Positions 1 to 7,434 of a DNA stretch of 23,542 nt are shown one piece after another (position 1 is the first letter of the stretch; the number at the start of each line of letters is the position of its first letter). Both the position numbers and the translations under genes were made by a program. The DNA is from Dehalococcoidia bacterium (GTDB lineage Bacteria > Chloroflexota > Dehalococcoidia > UBA3495): positions 1 through 23,542 of the forward strand of contig PCAH01000026.1 in the NCBI GenBank assembly GCA_002730485.1, written 5' to 3'. The notes under the pieces are model-generated. The model was given only the letters and a program-made list of their open reading frames with translations, did no database searches and was not told the DNA's origin.

Positions 1-2496
1 GCCAGGGCGTTGCCCGATGTACGAGATGGGTTGAAACCGGTCCATCGCCGTATCCTCTACGCGATGCACGACATGGGAATCAGGCCCGGCGGCGCCTACA
101 GAAAGAGCGCCAGGATCGCCGGTGAAGTGCTCGGTAAGTTCCATCCCCATGGTGAGGGTTCGGTCTACGATGCACTGGTGCGTCTGGCCCAAGACTTCTC
201 CATGCGCTATCCCTTGATCACCGGTCAGGGTAACTTCGGCAGCATCGACGGCGACCCGCCAGCGGCCATGCGGTACACGGAAGCTCGCCTGGCCCCAATC
301 GCTGATGAGCTGCTGGCAGACATCGATCAGAATACGGTCGATTTTTCTGCCAACTTCGATGATTCCCTGGGTGAACCCACTGTCCTCCCTGCCCGCTTGC
401 CCAATATGCTGATAAACGGAGCATCAGGCATCGCGGTGGGTATGGCGACCAACATCCCTCCCCATAATCTTGGCGAGGTCTGTGATGCCATCGTCAGATT
501 GATTGACGACCCAAACGCCACAACTGAGCAGTTGATGCGCTCGGTGAAGGGCCCTGACTTCCCAACTGGAGCAAATATCCTGGGCCACCAGGGTATCTAT
601 GACACGTATACCACCGGACGCGGCCGCATCATCATGGAAGCGACCACGGCCATTGAAGAGATACCCGGCAGCCGAGACCGGGAACAGGTGGTCATCACCG
701 AGATTCCCTATCAGGTGAACAAGGCCAACCTGGTGGAAAAGATCGCTACCCTCACAAGGGAAAAGAAACTAGAAGGAATCTCGGACATTCGCGACGAATC
801 TGACCGCCACGGGATGCGCATCGTCATTGAGCTGCGGCGCGACGCCCAGACCTACGTGGTTTTGAACAACTTGTTCCGCCACACCGCACTCCGTAGTTCC
901 TTCAATACCATCATGTTGGCGCTAGTAGATGGTCAACCCCAGATTCTGCCATTGAAGCGCTGCCTGACCTTGTTCATAGAGCACCGTCAGGAAGTTATCC
1001 GTCGACGCTCCGAGTTCCAGCTTCAGAAGGCCCGCGACCGCGACCATGTGGTTGAGGGTCTACTGCTTGCCCTGGATCGGATGGACGAGGTAATCGCGAT
1101 CATCAGGGGTTCGGCCGACGTTGAAGCAGCTCGCGCCAATTTGATGTCGACCCTCGACTTAAGCGAGATCCAATCCCAGGCAATCTTGGATATGCAGCTT
1201 CGCCGCTTGGCCGCCTTGGAACGGGACCGGTTGGAGAAAGAGCATGAAGAACTCCTGGCCAAGATCGCTGAGCTCGAAGCGCTGCTGGCCAGCCCTGAAC
1301 TGGTCATGGCAGAGATCAAGGACGAAACCAAGGCCCTCAAGAAGTCTTTCAACAACCCGCGGCGGACGGTGATCCACGACGCGGAGTTAGCCGACCAGTC
1401 AGACGAATCGTTCATCCCCCACGAAGACGCCATCATCACGCTCAGCCAGAAGGGCTACGTGAAACGGGTGCCTTCAGATACCTTCCGCACTCAGCACCGC
1501 GGCGGCAAGGGCGTGGTTGGGATGCGCACCAGAGAAGACGATGCGGTGATGGACCTGGTGGTTGTGGACACCCACGACACCTTGTTCTTCTTCACCAATC
1601 GTGGTCGGGTATACCCCCTGAAGGCGTACCAAATCCACGGCGACTCATCACGGACCAGCCGTGGTGTGTTGCTATCGAACCTCTTACCTCTGGACCGGGG
1701 TGAGGCTATCCAGGCCATGCTCCTAATCGATAATCCCAGAGACGAATATCCGCTGCTGTTAGCGACCAAGAAGGGTGAGATAAAAGCCCTTAAAACAGGA
1801 GAACTCACCCGCATCCGTCCGTCCGGATTGATAGTGTTCGACCTGGAGCAGGGCGATGAGTTGGTGTCGGTTGCCCAGGTGGGCGAAGCCAAACATGTGG
1901 TCATGGTGACCGAACAAGGCCAGGCAATCAAGTTCCCGATAACCGGACTGACTCCACGGTCACGAACAGCTGGCGGCGTTCGGGGTATCCGGTTGTTGAA
2001 GAACGACTCGGTTGTTGCCATGAGCACGGTGACACCGAGCAGCCATCTAATGATCGTCAGCCAGCGTGGTTACGGCAAGAGCACTCCGCTGGCAAGCTAC
2101 CCGAGCCATTCCAGAGGCGGTCAGGGCGTCCGGACATTCAGGGTCTCCGACAAGGCTGGCAAGGTGGCAGCCGCCAGAGTGGTGTCCGAGGCTCCAGGTC
2201 AATTGATTCTCATCATCTCTGCCAAGGCCCAGGTGGTGCGGATTACCTTGGAAGACGTTCGGGTAACCGGACGAAATACCCAGGGTGTCATCGTCTGGCG
2301 GGACCGTGAGGCAGACGATTATGTCGCTTCAATCGCGGTCTTCCAAGAATCGGACACCTCTTCCGGCTCCGCTACGGAGCCAACAACCAAAGCATCTTCA
2401 AATGGCAAGGCAAAGGCCTCCAATAGCAAGGAAGAAGAAGTCGTTGAAGATGAGGTAGAAGAAACGGAGGAGAACGAGGAGAGCGCCGAAGAATAA
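1..2496 (+). CDS. gyrA: DNA gyrase subunit A, 5'-truncated by window edge
   Basis: GyrA is the DNA-cleaving and rejoining subunit of the ATP-dependent type IIA topoisomerase that introduces negative supercoils; it works as A2B2 with GyrB in the cytoplasm. The frame is open from base 1 and reads ARALPDVRDGLKPVHRR, so the TTG at position 10 is an internal Leu codon and about 30 N-terminal residues are missing. The catalytic Tyr lies in AAMRYTEARL (Tyr codon at 274-276). The quinolone-determining stretch reads HPHGEGSVYD. A GyrA-box-like QHRGGKG near base 1492 and the following beta-pinwheel repeats separate it from ParC, which lacks this box. The last 45 or so residues are a Ser/Lys then Glu-rich acidic tail, as in several GyrA proteins where the tail tunes supercoiling. 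The gene ends just before a strong terminator. Identification is secure. Confidence 0.97.
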   Translation, partial: ARALPDVRDGLKPVHRRILYAMHDMGIRPGGAYRKSARIAGEVLGKFHPHGEGSVYDALVRLAQDFSMRYPLITGQGNFGSIDGDPPAAMRYTEARLAPIADELLADIDQNTVDFSANFDDSLGEPTVLPARLPNMLINGASGIAVGMATNIPPHNLGEVCDAIVRLIDDPNATTEQLMRSVKGPDFPTGANILGHQGIYDTYTTGRGRIIMEATTAIEEIPGSRDREQVVITEIPYQVNKANLVEKIATLTREKKLEGISDIRDESDRHGMRIVIELRRDAQTYVVLNNLFRHTALRSSFNTIMLALVDGQPQILPLKRCLTLFIEHRQEVIRRRSEFQLQKARDRDHVVEGLLLALDRMDEVIAIIRGSADVEAARANLMSTLDLSEIQSQAILDMQLRRLAALERDRLEKEHEELLAKIAELEALLASPELVMAEIKDETKALKKSFNNPRRTVIHDAELADQSDESFIPHEDAIITLSQKGYVKRVPSDTFRTQHRGGKGVVGMRTREDDAVMDLVVVDTHDTLFFFTNRGRVYPLKAYQIHGDSSRTSRGVLLSNLLPLDRGEAIQAMLLIDNPRDEYPLLLATKKGEIKALKTGELTRIRPSGLIVFDLEQGDELVSVAQVGEAKHVVMVTEQGQAIKFPITGLTPRSRTAGGVRGIRLLKNDSVVAMSTVTPSSHLMIVSQRGYGKSTPLASYPSHSRGGQGVRTFRVSDKAGKVAAARVVSEAPGQLILIISAKAQVVRITLEDVRVTGRNTQGVIVWRDREADDYVASIAVFQESDTSSGSATEPTTKASSNGKAKASNSKEEEVVEDEVEETEENEESAEE

Positions 2497-2530
2497 TCAG
2501 TCTTTGGCACCTGCCAAAAGTGGTTAACTC

Positions 2531-2569
2531 AAGGAAGGGCACCATCGAATCTCGGTGCCCTTCCTTTTT
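2531..2569 (+). terminator. Intrinsic terminator after gyrA
   Basis: A perfect 13-bp inverted repeat (arms 2531-2543 and 2554-2566, AAGGAAGGGCACC with its complement) encloses a 10-nt loop and ends in a run of five T (2565-2569). It starts 34 bases after the gyrA stop codon, so it should end the gyrA transcript. Confidence 0.92.
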
Positions 2570-2666
2570 GATACTAATCTACCGACATTAATCCAAAATC
2601 CATGGTTACTTTGTTGGTTGAAAGCTTGCACCGAGGTGTGGGATTAGATAAGATAGGGTTAATCAG

Positions 2667-2693
2667 TTGATAACAGCGCATCCTCAATATCAT
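2667..2693 (+). promoter_or_regulatory. Weak candidate promoter for the alpha/beta hydrolase
   Basis: In the AT-rich spacer between the gyrA terminator and the next gene, TTGATA (2667-2672) and TATCAT (2688-2693) resemble sigma-70 boxes, but the 15-bp spacing is short. Some promoter is expected here because the gene is cut off from gyrA by the terminator. No clear Shine-Dalgarno sequence precedes the ATG at 2736. Confidence 0.3.
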
Positions 2694-2735
2694 GTTAAAT
2701 GATGGTAAATATCCCGATAGCGAGCATCACCATTA

Positions 2736-3422
2736 ATGAAATTAGTTTTCCTGCACGGGGCCGGGAGTTCCAGCCTCAGCTACTACTACCAACTACGTCA
2801 TTTCCGCAACGCTAAAGCAATCGACCTTCCAGGTCATTCCACCGGCAAAGCCTGCAACGATATAGAAAGTTATCTCGAATGGGTACGAGGTTTCATCACC
2901 GCCCGCAGATACAAAGATGTGGTCCTTTGCGGCCATTCCATGGGCGGAGCAATCGCCCTCCTATACGCCATCCGGTATCCAGAAGAACTCAAGGGATTGA
3001 TCCTGATGGGTACAGGCGCCCGATTGCGGGTTCATCCAGACCACCTGGAGCGTTGCCGGGAACCTGGTCCAGACAACTCCGACTGGTTGGCCGGGCACAT
3101 GAAGAACTACAAACATGTTGCACCCGATATGCAACCAGTCCTTACGCAAAGGGCTGTTGAAGTTGGGCCTGAGGTCGAGTTGAACGACCTTCTAGCCTGT
3201 GACCGGTTCGATGTCATGGACCAACTTGGCGGGATCCAATTGCCGACCAAGATTCTCTGCGGCAGCAATGACTCGATGACGCCGGTCAAGTACGCTGACT
3301 ATCTGACGGAGCACCTGCCCAATGCCGAGGAAACGGTTATTCCTGGTGGGCACTTCGTCCAGATGGAAGAATACAAGAAGGTCAATGAAGAGATAGAAAA
3401 CTTCATGACAAGCTTGAAGTAG
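2736..3422 (+). CDS. Alpha/beta-fold hydrolase (soluble, 228 aa)
   Basis: This is a compact serine hydrolase of the alpha/beta fold. An HGAG oxyanion-hole motif (residues 7-10), the nucleophile elbow GHSMGG (Ser68), a likely acid in GSNDSMTPV (Asp179) and the catalytic His in GGHFVQME (His206) give a complete triad. There is no signal peptide, so it should be cytoplasmic. At 228 residues it is slightly shorter than typical family members, with a small cap. It is a lone unit between the gyrA terminator and a convergent flavin reductase. The natural substrate (ester, lactone or C-C bond) cannot be told from sequence. The ATG at 2736 is used because HGAG then sits at the usual depth, although the ribosome-binding site is weak. 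Confidence 0.85.
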   Translation: MKLVFLHGAGSSSLSYYYQLRHFRNAKAIDLPGHSTGKACNDIESYLEWVRGFITARRYKDVVLCGHSMGGAIALLYAIRYPEELKGLILMGTGARLRVHPDHLERCREPGPDNSDWLAGHMKNYKHVAPDMQPVLTQRAVEVGPEVELNDLLACDRFDVMDQLGGIQLPTKILCGSNDSMTPVKYADYLTEHLPNAEETVIPGGHFVQMEEYKKVNEEIENFMTSLK

Positions 3423-3466
3423 CAGCCTGAGACGAAGCTAAGCTAAGAACTACAAAAAGTGGGACG

Positions 3467-3490
3467 GCTTCCCGCGAAGAAACGGGAAGC
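3467..3490 (-). terminator. Candidate hairpin terminator between convergent genes
   Basis: GCTTCCCG (3467-3474) and CGGGAAGC (3483-3490) form a perfect 8-bp stem with an 8-nt loop. It lies between the convergent hydrolase and flavin reductase. On the minus strand a T5 run follows the stem after about seven bases, so it suits the flavin reductase better than the plus-strand gene. The gap before the T run weakens the call. Confidence 0.42.
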
Positions 3491-3503
3491 AAAGGCGGAG
3501 AGC

Positions 3504-3989
3504 CTATTCCCCAGCCGGGTTATACCAACGGCTGTTATAGAACATCAAAGGTGCGCCGGGTTCTTCTCGCCGCATTTCTTTTACCGCACCGATATAGATG
3601 GTGTGGTCTCCATATACGTGGGTCCCTAGGACCTCGCAGCCAAAGAACACCATAGACCCTTCCAAGACTGAAACCTGGTCGTTGCCCTCCGAATATTGGT
3701 ATTCGACTCCACCCGTACGGTCTTCCAGTTTCTTGGCAAAGTAGGCACCGAGTTCTTGTTGCTCCTGAGTCAGAATGTTCACGCCAAACCGATTGGTCTT
3801 CTGCAAGAATCCGTGGGTGTGGGTATTGTGGCCGATGCATACCATGATGGTTGGTGGGTCCAGGCATATCGAGGAAAAGGCGTTGGCAGTCATTGAATGG
3901 GGCTGCCCTTCGTCGTCGAGAGTCGTTATGACTGTTACGCCTGTTGCGAACTGAGAAAGGGCGGACCTAAATTCGTTCTGATCTAGCAA
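3504..3989 (-). CDS. Flavin reductase-like FMN-binding split-barrel protein
   Basis: This 161-residue protein matches the flavin reductase domain family, whose members use NAD(P)H to reduce FMN or FAD for a partner monooxygenase. Characteristic segments are FATGVTVITT near residue 14 and the FMN-contact stretch SMTANAFSSICLDPP, then a C-terminal FYNSRWY. Length fits the family (about 150-180). It starts at TTG 3989, since no in-frame ATG or GTG lies nearby upstream; a TAGGT sequence sits about six bases before it. A luciferase-like oxidoreductase is encoded 15 kb away and could be a partner, but nothing here links them. It has its own candidate promoter. Confidence 0.87.
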   Translation of the reverse strand: MLDQNEFRSALSQFATGVTVITTLDDEGQPHSMTANAFSSICLDPPTIMVCIGHNTHTHGFLQKTNRFGVNILTQEQQELGAYFAKKLEDRTGGVEYQYSEGNDQVSVLEGSMVFFGCEVLGTHVYGDHTIYIGAVKEMRREEPGAPLMFYNSRWYNPAGE

Positions 3990-4031
3990 GACTATACCTA
4001 CACAATGGTTGGATCCAGTGGAATTTTCAAT

Positions 4032-4060
4032 ATTATATACGCTTGATTATCGAGGTGCCA
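4032..4060 (-). promoter_or_regulatory. Candidate sigma-70 promoter for the flavin reductase
   Basis: On the minus strand a perfect TATAAT (4032-4037) lies 17 bp downstream of TGGCAC (4055-4060), a poor -35 match. Predicted transcription would start near 4025, leaving a leader of about 35 nt before the TTG start. Confidence 0.5.
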
Positions 4061-4088
4061 CCAGATAGCGCGGCCAAATTCCCACGGG

Positions 4089-5060
4089 TCAGGGATACGG
4101 AATAAAACAATCGCTCAGCTTACCGTCCGGTTCATCCGCATAACGGGCGCCATCCAGTTTAACCACGGTGCCCTTTGGCACCAAATGACTGAACAACTTT
4201 GGGTGGGTCAATCCAGCCAAGATCTCCAGACCGTCGATGATCCGCGGCCCGGGTCTACTGAAGTAAGAATGATCGATCAGATATACCTCTCCGTTCTTCA
4301 CGCAGGTTAGATATCTCCATCCATCCTGCAATTCCAGCCACGGCGCTTCCCTTAGATTTCTGGCCAGGTCAGATGAACAAAGGTCGACGAACAACTTATC
4401 TGAATCGTTTTCTAAAATCACGTGCCAATCCAGCCTGTTGGCAGAGCATCCAGGTTCGAACAGCTCCTGCTGCCCGCCGGCAAGATTAAGCATGTCTGGA
4501 ATCCAATGGCCGCCAACAACCAAAGGATTGATCCCTTCAAGAGAAAGCACCTTCGGTCGCTCACTCATCGCAGGAAGTTTATCTTGGATCGACTGAACAC
4601 GGGTGCGCATGGAAGCGATCTCGTGATTCGCCTGGGCCTCAGCCTCGCAAGCACGTCCCACCGACAGTATGGATTCCAACACGTCATCAAACGTTCTGGG
4701 TTGGAGTACCACGATCTCTGGTTGAATCTCCATACCAGCGACCACTCCGGATACCTGTCCGGCATCAACCTCGCACACGTGGCAGAGGTCCTGAGTCAAT
4801 ATCACGTCGGGTGATTCTCTGATCAGCCACTCTTGGTCCAGGTCATAGGGGTTCTCGCCGCTGGTGAGAAGTTTCAGCATCGCAGCTTCAACCTCGTCAC
4901 TGGACAATACTGATGGATCAACCTTGCTCCGGCTAACGATCGGTTTGGACGCAGCCGCGGCAGGGTAATCACACAGATCAGAAACCCCGACGACTTGGTC
5001 GCCAAGCCCCAATGCAAACAATATCTCAGTGCCGCTGGGAAGCAACGAACAGATTTTCAT
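4089..5060 (-). CDS. Cobalamin-binding protein, BtuF/FecB-like, apparently cytoplasmic
   Basis: The protein belongs to the class III periplasmic-binding-protein fold used for vitamin B12 or ferric siderophores. It opens MKICSLLPSGTEILFALGLG, and carries VVGVSDLCDYP, SPDVILTQDLC and, in the second lobe, NPLVVGGHWIPDMLNLAGG, typical of proteins named cobalamin-binding protein. The ATG at 5060 is preferred to an in-frame ATG at 5117 because the shared fold begins immediately and the extra 19 residues are not a signal peptide. At 323 residues the length is normal. There is no signal peptide or lipobox, and no BtuC/BtuD genes are adjacent; the neighbour is a divergent MFS permease. It may be a cytoplasmic corrinoid binder or sensor rather than a transport component; that part is inference. 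Confidence 0.82.
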   Translation of the reverse strand: MKICSLLPSGTEILFALGLGDQVVGVSDLCDYPAAAASKPIVSRSKVDPSVLSSDEVEAAMLKLLTSGENPYDLDQEWLIRESPDVILTQDLCHVCEVDAGQVSGVVAGMEIQPEIVVLQPRTFDDVLESILSVGRACEAEAQANHEIASMRTRVQSIQDKLPAMSERPKVLSLEGINPLVVGGHWIPDMLNLAGGQQELFEPGCSANRLDWHVILENDSDKLFVDLCSSDLARNLREAPWLELQDGWRYLTCVKNGEVYLIDHSYFSRPGPRIIDGLEILAGLTHPKLFSHLVPKGTVVKLDGARYADEPDGKLSDCFIPYP

Positions 5061-5241
5061 GCCTTCACGGCCGTCCTTTGATTTCGCAGATCGGCGTACC
5101 AGAAACCAGGCCGACATGCTCTGTTGATTGGGGTTTCAGGTACCGAAGCTGATGTATTATAGACCTCGGTCAGTCGCTTGGGACGGTCGAGTGAAAATGG
5201 CCAGGCCGATGATTACATCTTAAACCAGGCGGACGCGATCA

Positions 5242-6540
5242 ATGGCCCAAGGGGCATGGGCAGAAAAATGGAGCCAATGGGATCTCCTAAAGCTAAACTC
5301 ATTTAGCTTTGGGATAACCGGGTTCATCCTGGCGATGGACACGGTAGTTCTGCCTGTGTTCGTACTGACCGTGGCGCCAGACGAGTTTAAGAACACCTAC
5401 CTTGCGGTTCTGGGCATTAGCGGTCTGGTCATGGCCGCCCTGGTTCAGCCGACCATAGGGCGCATCAGCGACCGCACCCAGTCCCCGCTGGGTCGTCGGG
5501 TTCCGTTCATCCTCTGGGGTTCAGTTTTCGCGGCTTTGGGCTTGATCGGCATGCGACTGGCGCCCAACTTTGGCGTCCTGTTCGCCGCCTGGATATTCAT
5601 CCAGGCCAACGTGAATATCGCCTACGGACCTGGTCTGGCGTTGATTCGAGATTGTATTCCGTTGAACCGCATCGGCATGGCATCGTCTGTGAAGATCATG
5701 TCCGACGCAGCCGGCGCGGCTGTGATGATAGCCGTGACAGGGGCCCTGATCGGAAAGACCAGCGGTTCTCTGGACTGGCAGTGGATCGCCCTAGGGATAC
5801 TCGCCTTCTTAATGATCATGGCGATCTCCATCACCTCCGTCCAGGTCTCTGTGCGTGAGCTACGCACTCCTTCCAATTCTCAGCGGATAGATATCGAATC
5901 CTCCCTGAAGTCGGTTCTCAACCCCCAGCTTGGTCTGTTCTTGATATCCCGCCTGGTGATGATCGCCGCGATCGCATCCTTCCAAACCTATGGCTTATTC
6001 TTCCTTAGGGATTCTGTTGGGTTGGATAACCCGGCAGAGGCTCTGGGACGGATGGTCCTGGTGATTGCGGGGACGTTGGCAGTGGCTGTCTATGTTTCCG
6101 GGTGGGTTTCTGAGCGGGTGGGGAGAAAGCCAGTGGTAATGGTTGGGGCCATAGGAGCTGCGCTCAGTTCTCTATGGATGCTGACCGCCAACGATTCAAC
6201 GGAAGTCTTGCTCATCGCCAGTGTCATCGGCGCGTCGGTAGGTGTTCTTCTCAGCGCCAACTGGGCGTTGGCAAATGAACTAGCCGACGAAAGCCAAGCG
6301 GGATTACACATCGGCATCGTCAATCTGGCGACCATCGCAGGCGCGGCCCTGGCAAAGCTCCTGGGTCCTGGAATCGACACTTTGAACCAGATACCCGGGC
6401 AACCAGACGACTTTGGTTACCACGTCTTGATTGCCGGTTCTGCTGGCTTCTTCATACTGGGAGCGGTGTTATTGATGCCCCTTAAGACCACCGAGCGGGA
6501 GTTCTTCTCCAGAAACGAACCTAGCCCGCCCTCGTCTTAA
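5242..6540 (+). CDS. Major facilitator superfamily transporter
   Basis: A 432-residue polytopic membrane protein with roughly twelve hydrophobic segments. The MFS signature loop between helices 2 and 3 is clear as GRISDRTQSPLGRRVP (residues 73-88), a form common in sugar, pentoside and hexuronide-type carriers of the family. A second, partial copy, SERVGRKP, lies at the equivalent position in the second half, as expected for the duplicated fold. Substrate and direction are unknown. The gene is divergent from the BtuF-like gene (124 bp shared upstream region) and convergent with the aldolase gene, whose stop lies 24 bp away. ATG 5242 has only a weak GGCGGA-type ribosome-binding site. Confidence 0.88.
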   Translation: MAQGAWAEKWSQWDLLKLNSFSFGITGFILAMDTVVLPVFVLTVAPDEFKNTYLAVLGISGLVMAALVQPTIGRISDRTQSPLGRRVPFILWGSVFAALGLIGMRLAPNFGVLFAAWIFIQANVNIAYGPGLALIRDCIPLNRIGMASSVKIMSDAAGAAVMIAVTGALIGKTSGSLDWQWIALGILAFLMIMAISITSVQVSVRELRTPSNSQRIDIESSLKSVLNPQLGLFLISRLVMIAAIASFQTYGLFFLRDSVGLDNPAEALGRMVLVIAGTLAVAVYVSGWVSERVGRKPVVMVGAIGAALSSLWMLTANDSTEVLLIASVIGASVGVLLSANWALANELADESQAGLHIGIVNLATIAGAALAKLLGPGIDTLNQIPGQPDDFGYHVLIAGSAGFFILGAVLLMPLKTTEREFFSRNEPSPPSS

Positions 6541-6564
6541 GCTCAGTTAGCCACCAGAGGTTAG

Positions 6565-7323
6565 CTACTTCTTGGCGCTGCCCGCTTTCTTCACAAACTC
6601 GGCAGCGCCCTGAGCGACCCAAGCGTTCCACGATGTCATCACGAACTGGACGCCCTTTTGTATGTAGGCTTCCACGTTTCCGTCGTTCACCAGCGTCCCG
6701 GCCACCTTCCCTGCGCCGGTGATCTTGGCGATGGCATCATCGACTGCTTTTAGGACCTCAGGATGACCGGCATTGCCGATGTGCCCCATGGTCTGGGAGA
6801 GGTCAGACGGAGCGACGAAAAAGACGTCGATGTCTGGCACCGTCAGTATCTCATCCAGGTTGGACAGCGCCTCAATCTCTTCTAGGAGCACAACGACCAT
6901 TGTCTGGTCATTGGCCTGGTGGAAGTAATCTCCGACCCCAAAGGACTGACGCCCACCAAACATCCCCCGGTATCCCAATGGGGAGTACTTTGTGGATTGG
7001 GCAGCCTGTTCAGCGGCCTCTTTGGAATTGACGTGCGGCACGACTATTCCCATGGAGCCACGGTCCAATGTACGTGTGATCAGACCCGGGTCGTTGGAGT
7101 TCACTCTGGTGATGGATGCCATCTCCCAGAGGTCACAGGCCCTGGTCATGTCACCCAGAGCGTCCCAATCCACAGACCCGTGCTCGCATTCGATCCAGGC
7201 AGCATCAAATCCGATGGGTCCCAAAAAATCTATGATGTCGCTGCTCTGAAGCCCTGAGATTACCGATATCACTTCGCCGTTTTGTAATTCTTGCTTGGCC
7301 TTGTTAGGTCTGATCGATGCCAC
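6565..7323 (-). CDS. HpcH/HpaI-type class II pyruvate aldolase family protein
   Basis: These TIM-barrel enzymes cleave or form 4-hydroxy-2-oxoacids, releasing pyruvate, with a divalent metal. Visible residues: AAWIECEHG (His48, the likely general base), ITRVN (Arg73, the likely pyruvate-binding Arg), Glu151 in LLEEIEAL and Asp174 in APSDLS (metal ligands), and the glycine-rich PLGYRGMFGGR. Length (252) is normal. Translation starts at GTG 7323, fixed by a canonical AGGAGG six bases upstream (7330-7335 on the plus strand). It lies 111 bp downstream of the propeller gene on the same strand. An aldolase is consistent with catabolism of oxidised organic acids; the exact substrate is unknown. Confidence 0.9.
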   Translation of the reverse strand: MASIRPNKAKQELQNGEVISVISGLQSSDIIDFLGPIGFDAAWIECEHGSVDWDALGDMTRACDLWEMASITRVNSNDPGLITRTLDRGSMGIVVPHVNSKEAAEQAAQSTKYSPLGYRGMFGGRQSFGVGDYFHQANDQTMVVVLLEEIEALSNLDEILTVPDIDVFFVAPSDLSQTMGHIGNAGHPEVLKAVDDAIAKITGAGKVAGTLVNDGNVEAYIQKGVQFVMTSWNAWVAQGAAEFVKKAGSAKK

Positions 7324-7434
7324 TTTGGGCCTCCTGAATCGCGAATTTATCCGTTAAACGTTGATGCACTCAGCGGTGAGCCTGGCCATTCTGCCATCAA
7401 GCCTAGGTTTTTACAAATCCAGAGCACGACCGGG

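Noticed and set aside
1491..2027. Minus-strand open frame of 178 codons inside gyrA.
   Set aside because: It is a composition shadow of gyrA, with no motifs or ribosome-binding site.
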